The notes under the pieces: model-generated
What the model saw: the letters and a program-made list of their open reading frames with translations, nothing else
Databases searched by the model: none
Told to the model about the DNA's origin: nothing
Translations under genes and position numbers: made by a program
Part shown: one piece after another, positions 16,673-25,673 of the stretch
Position numbering within the stretch: position 1 is the first letter of the stretch
Layout of the letters: each line of letters starts with the position of its first letter
Assembly (NCBI GenBank): GCA_001414325.1
Contig: LLKB01000005.1
Location: 1,063,285-1,127,284, forward strand
Length of the DNA: 64,000 bases
Source: Butyribacter intestini
GTDB taxonomy: Bacteria; Bacillota; Clostridia; Lachnospirales; Lachnospiraceae
Direction of reading: 5' to 3'

Positions 16673-16842
16673 AAATAACGCCCTCTCATTCTTCAATACA
16701 TACAACTGCCAAACCCTTTTTTATCTGGTAAAGCAGATATTTGTGGTACGCTCTGCCACTTTGCGACTTCCTTGATAGGTTTCAAATCTAACAGCATTGT
16801 AGCATTTTGTATATACAATTTCAATTACTTGCACCAAAAACA

Positions 16843-16934
16843 GCCGTAAATATGGATTATTAGTTACTGTCCACACCTACGGTGTTCTCCGAGCGAAAGC
16901 GTCACTGAGGTGGAATATAATCCCTATTTACGGC
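16843..16934. repeat. Palindromic repeat (GCCGTGAATA family), copy 2
   Basis: The 92-bp copy has ends GCCGTAAATATGGATTAT and ATAATCCCTATTTACGGC. It shares the core GTTCTCCGAGCGAAAGCGTC (16884-16903) with the copy at 6386-6532, and both are followed by GTCC. An inner hairpin ACACCTACGGTGT lies at 16873-16885. It sits 25 bp beyond the amidohydrolase stop. Confidence 0.7.
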
Positions 16935-16959
16935 GTCCATTTCCCAAATCCCAAAAAAT

Positions 16960-18189
16960 CTACAATTCCTCATCCATCTTAAGCAATGTATTTAAAAGTA
17001 CATTTGCTCCTTTTAAGCAATTCTCAGGTGTTGAGTATTCAAGTTCGCAATGACTGTGTCCCTCCACACTAGGCACAAATATCATTGTCGTTGGTATAGC
17101 ATCGCACATATACTGTGCATCATGTCCGGCACCACTATACATTTTTTTGTATGTATAACCGAGTTCTTTTACGCTGTCCTCGACAAACCCGACAAGTTTT
17201 TTATTAAAATATACAGTATCTCTTGCCCATGCTTCTTTTTTTTCGACAGTGCATTTTTCTAATGACTCAGGCAGATTTTTTATTACTTCGACAACCTGTT
17301 CCATGACTTTCGGGTCTTTATGCCTTGAATCAAGTGTCAGTTTCACTTCATCAGGTATTATCGTGTGAATGTTTGGATGTGCCGATATTTTTCCTGTCGT
17401 ATAGACGAGTTCTTCATCAAGCTTATCAAGATTTTCATGCAGATAATCTATGACTTTTGCACAGGCATACAATGCATCTTTTCTGTATTTCATAGGAAAT
17501 GTTCCCGCATGGTCTGCCTGTCCACGCATCGTAAATTCATAATTTACCATGCCGCATACACCCTCGACTATTCCGACCTCTTTATTTTCCGCATCAAGCA
17601 CCGGTCCCTGCTCAGCATGAAGTTCCACAAGTCCTGCAGTCTTTTCGGGGTTCATCCTGTTTTCTTCACTGCCCTTATATCCGCTTTTTTGGAGTGCATC
17701 TTTAAAATAATATCCCGGAATATCTTTAGCTTCACTGTTAAGCATATCTTCCTTTTTAAATTTACCGCACAAAACTCCGGATGACATCATCGCAGGCTCA
17801 AATCTTGCACCCTCCTCATTTGTCCAGACAGCAACCGTTATCGGATGACGATGCGGTATCTTGTCAGTGACTATCGTTTCAACTGCCTCCATCGCACTTA
17901 AAACGCCAAGCACACCGTCATAATTCCCGCCCTGTCTTACCGAATCAAGATGCGAACCGCTAAGTATAGCAGGAAGATTTTCACTTCCCGGAATAGTGGC
18001 ATATATATTTGCCATATCATCGGTCACGATATTTGCTCCAAGTTTTTTTAATCTCTCACAAAACTCCTCCCTTGCCGCCAAAGCCTCATCCGACAGCGAA
18101 AGTCTTGTAATACCGCCATTACCTGTATCACCAAACTTGCTAAAAGTTTTAATTTTCTCACTCAGTCTGTCTAAATCACATTTATACAT
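16960..18189 (-). CDS. M20-family Zn amidohydrolase (allantoate amidohydrolase / N-carbamoyl-L-amino-acid hydrolase type)
   Basis: The 409-residue enzyme has the family motifs ILSGSHLDSVRQGGNYDGVL (metal ligands His and Asp), WTNEEGARFEPAMMSSG (catalytic Glu pair) and ELHAEQGPVLD. It should hydrolyse a ureido or carbamoyl compound (allantoate, ureidoglycolate or an N-carbamoyl amino acid) and release ammonia and CO2. Sequence alone does not separate the substrates. It is encoded directly downstream of the urt-like ABC importer, 25 bp after urtE, and in the same block as PucR, GlnK and AmtB, which favours ureide use as a nitrogen source. ATG 18189 follows GGGAGG. Confidence 0.82.
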   Translation of the reverse strand: MYKCDLDRLSEKIKTFSKFGDTGNGGITRLSLSDEALAAREEFCERLKKLGANIVTDDMANIYATIPGSENLPAILSGSHLDSVRQGGNYDGVLGVLSAMEAVETIVTDKIPHRHPITVAVWTNEEGARFEPAMMSSGVLCGKFKKEDMLNSEAKDIPGYYFKDALQKSGYKGSEENRMNPEKTAGLVELHAEQGPVLDAENKEVGIVEGVCGMVNYEFTMRGQADHAGTFPMKYRKDALYACAKVIDYLHENLDKLDEELVYTTGKISAHPNIHTIIPDEVKLTLDSRHKDPKVMEQVVEVIKNLPESLEKCTVEKKEAWARDTVYFNKKLVGFVEDSVKELGYTYKKMYSGAGHDAQYMCDAIPTTMIFVPSVEGHSHCELEYSTPENCLKGANVLLNTLLKMDEEL

Positions 18190-18214
18190 AAAACCTGCCT
18201 CCCTCATATCAACA

Positions 18215-18910
18215 TTACACACTCATATACTTCTTACTATGCTCATCCGTAAGTTCGTCCATCTGCCCCTGTGCCACGATTGAACCTTTCTGCATAATCA
18301 AAAATCTGTCACCAAGTTTTCTTGCAAATCTAAGGTTCTGCTCGACTACTATTATCGGAACTTTCTTTTCCTTGTGATACCTCGTAAGTATATCCGCTAT
18401 ATCCGACACTATATTAGGCTGTATTCCCTCGGTCGGCTCATCTAGTATCAATATCTTTGGATCACTCATTAATGCTCTTGCGATTGCAAGCTGCTGCTGT
18501 TGCCCACCCGATAATACACCGCCTTTTCTCTTTAAGTGCTGTGTAAGTACCGGAAAATATTCAAATATTTCCTCAACTTTTTTTGCATAATCCACCTTGT
18601 GTGCCAATGCCCCAAGTTCAAGATTTTCCTGCACCGTAAGCTGTGGTATTATCTCCCTGCCCTGCGGAACATATGCTATTCCTTTTCTTGAACGCTCATA
18701 CGGTTTTAGTTTTGTCACTTTATCTGAATTAAGACTTATATCTCCCGTTTTTGCCGGAAGAAGTCCTATTATGCTTTTTAATAATGTTGTCTTTCCAACA
18801 CCGTTTCTCCCAAGTAAAATAAGTTTCTCGTCATCTTTTATCTCAAATGATACATTATAAACAACCTGACTTTTTCCATAACTTACCGATACATCATCTA
18901 CTTTTAACAT
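18215..18910 (-). CDS. urtE: Urea/branched-chain amide ABC transporter ATP-binding protein UrtE
   Basis: This is a 231-residue LivF/UrtE-type ATPase. Walker A is GRNGVGKTTLL, the signature is LSGGQQQQLAIARAL, Walker B is ILILDEPTEGIQP, and the EGIQPNIVSDI stretch is the usual UrtE form. It energises uptake with UrtD. The start has AAGGAGG upstream, 11 bp after the urtD stop. Confidence 0.85.
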   Translation of the reverse strand: MLKVDDVSVSYGKSQVVYNVSFEIKDDEKLILLGRNGVGKTTLLKSIIGLLPAKTGDISLNSDKVTKLKPYERSRKGIAYVPQGREIIPQLTVQENLELGALAHKVDYAKKVEEIFEYFPVLTQHLKRKGGVLSGGQQQQLAIARALMSDPKILILDEPTEGIQPNIVSDIADILTRYHKEKKVPIIVVEQNLRFARKLGDRFLIMQKGSIVAQGQMDELTDEHSKKYMSV

Positions 18911-18921
18911 AGCAAGCCTCC

Positions 18922-19659
18922 TTAATCAGTTTTCAGATATACACGCACAACCTCAGGATTTGAGGTTATGTCATCATAACTTCCCTCAGCAAGTATCTCG
19001 CCCTGGCTGAGTACCGTTATCTTTTCTGAAATCTGTTTTACAAAATCAATATCATGTTCTACCACGATTAATGTTTTATCTTTCATCACATTTAAGATAA
19101 GTTCACCTGTCTTGTATGTTTCATCCGCCGTCATTCCCGCGGTAGGCTCATCAAGTGTTATTATCTCAGGATTTTGTGCAAGAACCATACCTATTTCAAG
19201 CCATTGTCTTTGTCCGTGTGAAAGATAGTTTGGAAGTATTTCTTTTTCATCTTTTAGATTTATCTGTTCCAGAATTTCGTCTATTTTTTCCTGAATGTTC
19301 TTTTTTCTTCGATATGTAAATGTCTTTAATAAACTGCTGTAACCAGAAAGTGCAACTTCTACATTTTCCTCGACCGTCATATAATCAAATATATTCGGTC
19401 CCTGAAATTTTCGTCCTACTTTAAATTTATCCGAAATTTCATATGCATCTTTGCCCGCTATATTTTTGTCATCTAAAAGTATGCTTCCATATGTAGGCTT
19501 TGTTTTTCCTGTTATCATATCTATTATGGTGGTCTTTCCCGCACCATTTGGTCCGATAAGCGTTCTGAGTTCACCCTTTTCAATCGTCATGTTTACTTCA
19601 TTGACAGCACGAAAACCGCTAAATTCAACCGTCAGATTTTTTAATTCAAGATAGCCCAT
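18922..19659 (-). CDS. urtD: Urea/branched-chain amide ABC transporter ATP-binding protein UrtD
   Basis: The 245-residue LivG/UrtD-type ATPase has GPNGAGKTTIIDMITG as Walker A, an LSHGQRQWLEIGMVLAQNP signature (SHGQ instead of SGGQ, as in UrtD) and ITLDEPTAGMTADE as Walker B. VGRKFQGPNIF is the LivG/UrtD-specific Q-loop. It lies between urtC and urtE with 14 and 11 bp gaps, as part of one operon. Confidence 0.88.
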   Translation of the reverse strand: MGYLELKNLTVEFSGFRAVNEVNMTIEKGELRTLIGPNGAGKTTIIDMITGKTKPTYGSILLDDKNIAGKDAYEISDKFKVGRKFQGPNIFDYMTVEENVEVALSGYSSLLKTFTYRRKKNIQEKIDEILEQINLKDEKEILPNYLSHGQRQWLEIGMVLAQNPEIITLDEPTAGMTADETYKTGELILNVMKDKTLIVVEHDIDFVKQISEKITVLSQGEILAEGSYDDITSNPEVVRVYLKTD

Positions 19660-19673
19660 ATAGTCACCTCTTT

Positions 19674-20714
19674 CTACGCTTTCTTTTTGGTTCTGCGATT
19701 ATACTGGATATTTTTCAATGTTCCTATAACACCGTTTGGCAGGAACAATACGACTACTATCAAAATCACACCGAGTACAAGCTGCCATATCTCTCCAAAA
19801 CTGCTTGACAATTTACTCTGCAGAAAACTTACAAACAATGCACCTATCATCGCTCCTGAGAGATTTCCCCTGCCTCCCACGGCAAGCCATACAAGCATCA
19901 TTGTTGAAAATGTGACACCTGCACTTTCTATTGAGATAAATGATGTCATCGGTACATAGAGCATACCTGCATATCCTGCTATTGCTCCCGCAATGGCAAA
20001 TAATGTCATCTTAAACACTGCCGGATTGTAACCTAAGAAACGAAGTCTTGCTTCATTATCTCTTACCGATTTAATGACTTTTCCAAATCGTGATTCAGTA
20101 ATCCATAAACACAAAATATAAATAACAACAAGTGATATAAATGCTATGTAATACCACTGCACTATGCTTACCGGATGCCCGCCTATCGTTATCCTATTCA
20201 GCCCTGAAGCAATTCCGTTGACACCGCTTGAACCTCCGGTATAAGACTGGTTTGTTGTTATAAAAAGTTCAAACAGCCCCGCAAATGCAAGCGTTATAAC
20301 ATTGTAAAATACACCTTTTATCTTGCTCGTGAAAATAAAATAACCAAGTACAAGTGCAACAAGTGCCGGAATTAAAACTCCGAGTATTATCGCAACAGGA
20401 ATACTTTTGAGTGGTGCATAAATTGCCGGAAGTTTCCCAAGACTGCTCATAAATGCCGGAAGTCCGTCCTGACAGGCAAGAGAAATTCCAACGATATAAC
20501 CGCCCATTCCAAAAAATACCGCAAAACCGAGATTCATCAGACCGCCGTATCCCCAGAGGATGTCGAGTGCGAGAGCAGCAATCATATATGTTATAAATTT
20601 TCCTAAAATCTGTGTACTGTATAAATTTGCCACAAACGGCACAAATGCAAGTGCAATTATCACTATAATTGCAAGATATTTGTCGATGGTAGCTTTCTTT
20701 AATCTATCTTTCAT
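19674..20714 (-). CDS. urtC: Urea/branched-chain amide ABC transporter permease UrtC
   Basis: The 346-residue LivM/UrtC-type permease has about ten membrane helices. The conserved cytoplasmic loop is ESRFGKVIKSVRDNEARLRF and the helix ALALDILWGYGGLMNLGFAV is family-typical. ATG 20714 with AAAGGAGG upstream is preferred to the longer reading from 20783, which would overlap urtB. It forms the channel with UrtB. Confidence 0.87.
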   Translation of the reverse strand: MKDRLKKATIDKYLAIIVIIALAFVPFVANLYSTQILGKFITYMIAALALDILWGYGGLMNLGFAVFFGMGGYIVGISLACQDGLPAFMSSLGKLPAIYAPLKSIPVAIILGVLIPALVALVLGYFIFTSKIKGVFYNVITLAFAGLFELFITTNQSYTGGSSGVNGIASGLNRITIGGHPVSIVQWYYIAFISLVVIYILCLWITESRFGKVIKSVRDNEARLRFLGYNPAVFKMTLFAIAGAIAGYAGMLYVPMTSFISIESAGVTFSTMMLVWLAVGGRGNLSGAMIGALFVSFLQSKLSSSFGEIWQLVLGVILIVVVLFLPNGVIGTLKNIQYNRRTKKKA

Positions 20715-20730
20715 GGTACTGCCTCCTTTC

Positions 20731-21594
20731 CTATCTCTTATCCTTTGCCGAGAACAATCCCTGCGGCTTAAATCTGATAACAACTATTATCACGACAAAT
20801 ATAAGAAGTTTTGCCGTTACAAGACTCATAAAACTTGCCATTACCGAAACTGCTTCCTGAATGACTACCGAGCCAAACAGCGAGCCAACGATAGAATTTA
20901 ATCCGCCAAGTATAACGACTAAGAAACTGTCTACGATATAGTCAGTTCCCATTCCGGGTGATACACTTGAAACAGGAGCGAGAAGTATTCCCGCAAGTCC
21001 TGCGAGTGCACATCCGTATCCGAATGTTATCTTGTCGATAATACCTGAATTTACACCGAGACACTGTGTCATTTGTCTGTTCTGTGTGATGGCTCTAAGC
21101 TGCATTCCATAAGATGTTTTATAAAACAATCCGAGTGTAACAAAAAGAACTATTAATGCCATCAGTATAAGAAACATATCGTAATAAGGAATTGTCACAC
21201 CACCAAGATGCAGGCTTCCTTTTATCGGCATTGCAAGATTTTGATTTTCAGGTCCGAATATCATTCTCACTATCTGCTGTATGATATATGTAAGTGCAAA
21301 GGTTACAAGCAATGTCTCCGCAACCTTACCATAAATCTTTCTTATCAGAAAATGTTCTATCAATGCTCCTATAAGTCCCGTTGCAATGACGGTCAGGATA
21401 ACCGCCACCGCAAAAGGAAGATGGAGACTGTTCACAAATACACATCCAAAGTATGCACCGAGCATTATCATCTCTCCATGAGCCATATTTACAACATCGA
21501 GCATACCGAATGTAATAACAAGCCCTATGGCAACGAGAAACAATTCCGCCGAGCCGCTTATTCCATTAATTATCTGAGAGACAACTAACTCCAT
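20731..21594 (-). CDS. urtB: Urea/branched-chain amide ABC transporter permease UrtB
   Basis: The 287-residue LivH/UrtB-type permease carries AIGLVITFGMLDVVNMAHGE, with the family's 'NxAHG' segment, and GMQLRAITQNRQMTQCLGVN, the EAA-like loop. The start was set at ATG 21594, seven bases after AGGAGG; the ATG at 21600 is too close to that site. It follows urtA after about 110 bp. Confidence 0.88.
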   Translation of the reverse strand: MELVVSQIINGISGSAELFLVAIGLVITFGMLDVVNMAHGEMIMLGAYFGCVFVNSLHLPFAVAVILTVIATGLIGALIEHFLIRKIYGKVAETLLVTFALTYIIQQIVRMIFGPENQNLAMPIKGSLHLGGVTIPYYDMFLILMALIVLFVTLGLFYKTSYGMQLRAITQNRQMTQCLGVNSGIIDKITFGYGCALAGLAGILLAPVSSVSPGMGTDYIVDSFLVVILGGLNSIVGSLFGSVVIQEAVSVMASFMSLVTAKLLIFVVIIVVIRFKPQGLFSAKDKR

Positions 21595-21708
21595 ATACAT
21601 TCCTCCTAGTCATCATTTTATACATATGTAAAACTGTGCCTGCGTCAGTATTTGTTATATCCTCGCAATTAACACAACATATAATCAGTTTCACAAGTCT
21701 TTGATATT

Positions 21709-22896
21709 TTAGTCTGTAACCGGTTCTACGAGTCCGTCAGACTTTGAAACAATATCAAATGTAAGGTCTTTATTAACTTTTCCAATATAGATTGGAAGCC
21801 ATGCGTGATGATTTTTCTCGTCCATCTTTATCTTTCCTGCCGGACAGCTTATCTCCATTCCTGCTGCCGCTTTTACAATATCAGCAGGTTTTGTCGAACC
21901 GGCTTTTTCAATGGCATCCGCAAGCATATACACACCTGTATATGTAGACTCCGCACCGTTATTGACTGTTGTGTCAGTGCCGTATTTTTCTTTGTATTTC
22001 TTTACAAACTCATCTGATTCTGTAGTTCCAAGAACATTAAAATAATTAAAGCATGAATATGTTCCGACTGCTGCCTTGCCGATACCTTTTACAGTTCCCT
22101 CATGACAGGCAACTGAGCATATTGGAGTCTTTTTCATATCTATTCCGTACTGTGAGCAGTCTGAATAAAATGATACTGAATCATTACCTGCAACTGCTGA
22201 GAATATAACATCAGGCTTTGCACTCTTAATCTTATTTACGATAGAAGCAAAATCCGTTGTTCCTGACGGTGCATACTCCTCACCGACACATTCAGCACCG
22301 AGGTCTTTAAGTTTCTTCTTTGCATAACTTATAGTATTTTTAGGAAACTCATAATCTGAACCGACAAAGAATATCTTCTTTCCGATATTTTTTGTTATAT
22401 ATGGTAAAAATCCGTCTACCTGCTGACTTGGAACAGTATTTGTATAAAGAACATTGTCAGATGGTTTTTCACCCTCATAAAATGTATTATAAACAAGCAG
22501 GTTATCATATTTTTCGATAATAGGCTCTACTGAAAGTCTTGTCGATGTTGAGTTTGTTCCGACAATCGCACACACCTTGTCATTTAATATAAGTTCCTGT
22601 GCTTTCTCGGCTGCCATTGAAGGGTCTGAACCGTAATCGCTGTAGATTGCCTTAATCTTTTTGCCGTTTATTCCGCCTTTTTCATTTATCTCATCGATTG
22701 CCATCTGTGCACAGTTTTTCATAGGCGTTTCTGAAATTGAAAAATCACCTGTTGTACTGAGCAAAACTCCAACTTTTATAGTATCGCTCTTGTCGCCTGA
22801 GTCTGATTTTGACTCACTGCTGATAGCTGAGTCACAGCCTGTCATTCCAAAAACCATCGCCGCCGCTAAAACTAAAGATAATACTTTCTTTCTCAT
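21709..22896 (-). CDS. urtA: Urea/amide ABC transporter substrate-binding lipoprotein UrtA
   Basis: The 395-residue lipoprotein begins MRKKVLSLVLAAAMVFGMTG with the lipid-anchored Cys next (Cys-Asp-Ser). The mature part is a type I periplasmic-binding fold of the urea/short-chain-amide group: GVLLSTTGDFSISETPM, NTVPSQQVDGFLPYI, FVGSDYEFPKNTISYAKK and GAESTYTGVYMLADAI. It catches the substrate outside the cell for UrtBCDE. The neighbouring amidohydrolase suggests the ligand could be a ureide or amide rather than urea, and no urease is in the window. ATG 22896 follows GGAGG. Confidence 0.85.
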   Translation of the reverse strand: MRKKVLSLVLAAAMVFGMTGCDSAISSESKSDSGDKSDTIKVGVLLSTTGDFSISETPMKNCAQMAIDEINEKGGINGKKIKAIYSDYGSDPSMAAEKAQELILNDKVCAIVGTNSTSTRLSVEPIIEKYDNLLVYNTFYEGEKPSDNVLYTNTVPSQQVDGFLPYITKNIGKKIFFVGSDYEFPKNTISYAKKKLKDLGAECVGEEYAPSGTTDFASIVNKIKSAKPDVIFSAVAGNDSVSFYSDCSQYGIDMKKTPICSVACHEGTVKGIGKAAVGTYSCFNYFNVLGTTESDEFVKKYKEKYGTDTTVNNGAESTYTGVYMLADAIEKAGSTKPADIVKAAAGMEISCPAGKIKMDEKNHHAWLPIYIGKVNKDLTFDIVSKSDGLVEPVTD

Positions 22897-22911
22897 ATAT
22901 GCCTCCATTCC

Positions 22912-22929
22912 TGCACTATACTTTGTGCA
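22912..22929. promoter_or_regulatory. Candidate operator TGCAC-N8-GTGCA at the urtA promoter
   Basis: TGCAC, eight bases, GTGCA lies 16-33 bp before the urtA ATG. On the minus strand its centre reads TATAGT, a possible -10 box. The same palindrome with the same spacing occurs at 23971-23988. Confidence 0.45.
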
Positions 22930-23063
22930 AATCATATTTTTTTCTGTTAAACACTTTTTAATTTACGGCTTTCTGCCTTTCATTAAAAAAAGCCATTTGT
23001 CTTAAACAAGTTAATTTGTTCTTATAAAAAAAGAAGCCTCAAAGCCATATTTTCATATAACTT

Positions 23064-23738
23064 TTAAGACTCCTTTGTCTCATTTTTATCATTGCAATTT
23101 TCAATTTTCTTACCACGGCACTCCATCTGATATTTCACATATTGAATAATAACATCAGCACATCTTGTCCTGCCGACCTTGTCACTGTTTACAAACAAAT
23201 CATAATTTGTAGGATTTGTCCAATCCTTTCCGGTATAATACCTGTAATAATCTGCCCTGTACTTATCCGTCTTTTTAATAAGCCTGTTCGCCTCTGCCTC
23301 GGTTACTCCCATCTTTGAAACAATCGACTTCACGCAGGCATCTCTCGGTGCATCAATATATATTCTGAAAACATTATCAAAGTAATCAAGAATATGGTCT
23401 GCACATTTGCCAACGATAATACAGGATTCACTAAGTGCAAGTGACCTTATTATCTGTGCCTGAAGATTAAAAAGATTAATATCTGATTCAAAAGCTTTTT
23501 CCTCAGGTGATGCGACCGTTATTGTCGGAATCCCTTTTAAACGCTTTGAAAAAATACTTCCCCGCAGCCTTTCATCCGTCTGCTCAAATAATGTTCTGTT
23601 TAGACCGCTTCTGTCAGATGCCATGTCAAGGATTTCACGCTCATAACACGGAATCCCCAGCTTTTTTCCAATCTCTAAAGCAATCTGCTTTCCGCCGCTG
23701 CCAAAACCACGGGCAATCGTAATAACAAAATTGTTCAT
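23064..23738 (-). CDS. Cytidylate-kinase-like P-loop protein
   Basis: The 224-residue protein belongs to the cytidylate kinase-like family (AAA_26/PF13189 type). The P-loop is ARGFGSGGKQIA, followed by PCYEREILDMAS, ESCIVVGKCADHIL, DAPRDACVKSI and NPTNYDLFVNSDKVG. These proteins are distinct from housekeeping Cmk and have no settled substrate. ATG 23738 follows GAGG by six bases; the reading from 23813 has no ribosome site. It lies inside the nitrogen block between pucR and urtA, but a functional link is not established. Confidence 0.75.
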   Translation of the reverse strand: MNNFVITIARGFGSGGKQIALEIGKKLGIPCYEREILDMASDRSGLNRTLFEQTDERLRGSIFSKRLKGIPTITVASPEEKAFESDINLFNLQAQIIRSLALSESCIIVGKCADHILDYFDNVFRIYIDAPRDACVKSIVSKMGVTEAEANRLIKKTDKYRADYYRYYTGKDWTNPTNYDLFVNSDKVGRTRCADVIIQYVKYQMECRGKKIENCNDKNETKES

Positions 23739-23874
23739 CTCACACCTCATTTCTACAAAGCCTGTAAGCCTGTTTTCAAAAGCAATACAACATCTTAAAT
23801 CATTGACTGTCACACTTATGTTGTGAACAACGGCCTTAAATCTGCATTTTCTGCCGTTAATCAGTTAATACTAA

Positions 23875-23921
23875 AAAAGGGAAACAACATAGAAAATTTA
23901 TTTTCTATCCTGTTCCCCTTT
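23875..23921 (-). terminator. Terminator or attenuator between the PucR-type gene and the kinase-like gene
   Basis: On the minus strand AAAGGGGAACAGGATAGAAAA pairs with TTTTCTATGTTGTTTCCCTT across a short loop, followed by TTTTTTAG. It ends pucR transcription. If the operator region at 23963-24002 is a promoter, it would instead sit in that transcript's leader. Confidence 0.75.
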
Positions 23922-23962
23922 GAACAAGACCCAGTATAGCAATGTAATATATTATTTCATAT

Positions 23963-24002
23963 GTGCACCATGCACAAATGATAGTGCATTATTTTGTGCA
24001 CA
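23963..24002. promoter_or_regulatory. Cluster of GTGCAC/TGCAC palindromes
   Basis: GTGCACCATGCAC, TGCAC-N8-GTGCA (23971-23988) and GTGCATTATTTTGTGCAC follow one another. The N8 palindrome repeats that of the urtA promoter. On the minus strand its centre is TATCAT. A related N9 form lies before glnK (25692-25710). Confidence 0.45.
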
Positions 24003-24056
24003 CAATACATACCATTTAATAAAGAAAACTATTGCCATATTGATATTTCTTATCAT

Positions 24057-25241
24057 TTACTCCGACTGTCGCAGATACTTTCTTATTTTAAAAGCAAATC
24101 TGAGATTAAACCTTGTTCCGGCACTGTTTAAGTCTATTCCAAGTATCTCCTCAACCCTTATTATCCTGTAGCGTATGGTATTTCTGTGCATATAAAGATA
24201 TTCCGCTGTCTCCCCGATATTGCATCCGAAATCAAGATATGTTTCAAGAGTATCAATATAATCGCTGTTATTCTCTTTATCATATGATATAAGCTCGCCA
24301 AGTCTTTGCATCATAAAATCTTCAAGTTCAACATCATTACCAAGTTCAAAGAAAAAACGGTATATACCTATCTCCTCAAAATACCTCGCCGAATGACAAA
24401 TATTATATCCTCTCAAAAGACGCATTGCTTTCTTTGCTTCGTCAACGCACTCTTTCATTCTCTCAGGTTTATAGAAAATACTGCTCACACCTGCACTGAC
24501 TGTATTGCCGTTAAGTTTATCCCCCATATCATGCTGCACGGCAGATAAAAAACGATTGACAATGTCTTTCACCGGCTCTTTCTGTGACAGTTCAAGCACA
24601 ACAACAACACCGTCCTCATCAGGATAGACAACACTAAATAATGTCAATGAAAGATTTATCGGCATCACTAATGCAAGTTCCTCTATCATCTTCCCGTCAA
24701 AATCTGTTTTATCAAAACTGAAAAAAATTGCGATATGCTGCTTTTCATTTTTATAATTAAAATTGGCAAGTCTCAAAATTGCGTGCTGCTCATCACCATA
24801 CAAAAGTTCTTTCATAAAAAGATTGCTCTCATCCTGCCTGTTCCTGTCCTCAAAGAGAGAATAATAAAGCTGCGGAACCGCCTGTGTAACCGCTGTCTCA
24901 TACGGTATGATTATCAATGGAATACCCTTTTTTGCGGCATACAAAACAATATCTTCCGTTATTTCAGCCATCTCCGTATGTTTCTCAATAATCAGCCCTG
25001 CCGCCTGTTTATCCGTAAGACAGTCTATATATTTTTTGAGATTATCATCAAATTCTTTATTATTTTTATCTCCAAAAGCCGTATCACACACAAAAAAGGC
25101 ACCGCCCCTTTCTGCCTTTTCAGGAATATTGCTGCCATCTGACACATAAACAGCTTTCACCTGATGTTCTCCTCTTGTATCCCCCACCAGAACTGTTGCA
25201 CCTTCAAATGGTTCAAGTCTCATTATTTCCTGAAAAAGCAT
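24057..25241 (-). CDS. PucR/CdaR-family transcriptional regulator
   Basis: The 394-residue regulator ends with the PucR-type helix-turn-helix: LETYLDFGCNIGETAEYLYM followed by HRNTIRYRIIRVEEILGIDL. The N-terminal ~130 residues resemble the PucR sensory domain (GATVLVGDTRGEHQ, IIEKHTEMAEITEDIVLYAA), and the middle is GGDEF-like as in CdaR proteins (VSAGVSSIFYKPERMKECV). In Bacillus PucR controls purine and ureide catabolism, which fits the neighbouring amidohydrolase, importer, GlnK and AmtB. It lies 75 bp after glnK on the same strand. Confidence 0.8.
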   Translation of the reverse strand: MLFQEIMRLEPFEGATVLVGDTRGEHQVKAVYVSDGSNIPEKAERGGAFFVCDTAFGDKNNKEFDDNLKKYIDCLTDKQAAGLIIEKHTEMAEITEDIVLYAAKKGIPLIIIPYETAVTQAVPQLYYSLFEDRNRQDESNLFMKELLYGDEQHAILRLANFNYKNEKQHIAIFFSFDKTDFDGKMIEELALVMPINLSLTLFSVVYPDEDGVVVVLELSQKEPVKDIVNRFLSAVQHDMGDKLNGNTVSAGVSSIFYKPERMKECVDEAKKAMRLLRGYNICHSARYFEEIGIYRFFFELGNDVELEDFMMQRLGELISYDKENNSDYIDTLETYLDFGCNIGETAEYLYMHRNTIRYRIIRVEEILGIDLNSAGTRFNLRFAFKIRKYLRQSE

Positions 25242-25316
25242 GGCAATGCCTCCCTAAACTTTTAAAAATTTCAGGTTACTTACTCATATCTATCTAATAT
25301 AACCATCATTTAAAAC

Positions 25317-25673
25317 TTACTCTGTTGCCTGAATAGCATCGTAACCTGTTTCTTTTGTCCTTATCTTCTGTGCTGTTCTTATCTCATAACTGAAAATCTT
25401 TCCGTCACCTGTCTCGCCGGTAAATGCTGCCTCCTGAATGGCATTTATCGTCTTTTCCTCCCATTCCTCGGAGGAAACAACAATCTCAAACTTAATCTTG
25501 GGCTGCATCTGCATATCTACCTGCATACCTCTTACGATTTCCTTATAACCTCGCTGAATACCGCAGCCCATAACCTGCGAAACAGTCATTCCGTTTACAC
25601 CTATCGCATTTAATGCCGCTTTTACATCTTCAAACTTTTCTTCTCTTATAAAAGCATCTATCTTAATCATCAT
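25317..25673 (-). CDS. glnK: PII nitrogen-regulatory protein GlnK
   Basis: The 118-residue PII protein follows amtB, the classical amtB-glnK pair. The T-loop reads GCGIQRGYKEIVRGMQVDMQ and is followed by MQPKIKFEIVV. The position that carries the uridylylated Tyr51 in GlnB (usually GAEY) is Val here, so uridylylation is not expected. The family's TGxxGDGKIF stretch is TGETGDGKIFSYEI, which binds ATP/ADP. It should block AmtB when nitrogen is plentiful. ATG 25673 follows AGAGG by nine bases, with another ATG directly after. The leader contains GTGTGCAGAAAAGAGG, very like the ends of the Mrp and GH3 leaders. Confidence 0.9.
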   Translation of the reverse strand: MMIKIDAFIREEKFEDVKAALNAIGVNGMTVSQVMGCGIQRGYKEIVRGMQVDMQMQPKIKFEIVVSSEEWEEKTINAIQEAAFTGETGDGKIFSYEIRTAQKIRTKETGYDAIQATE

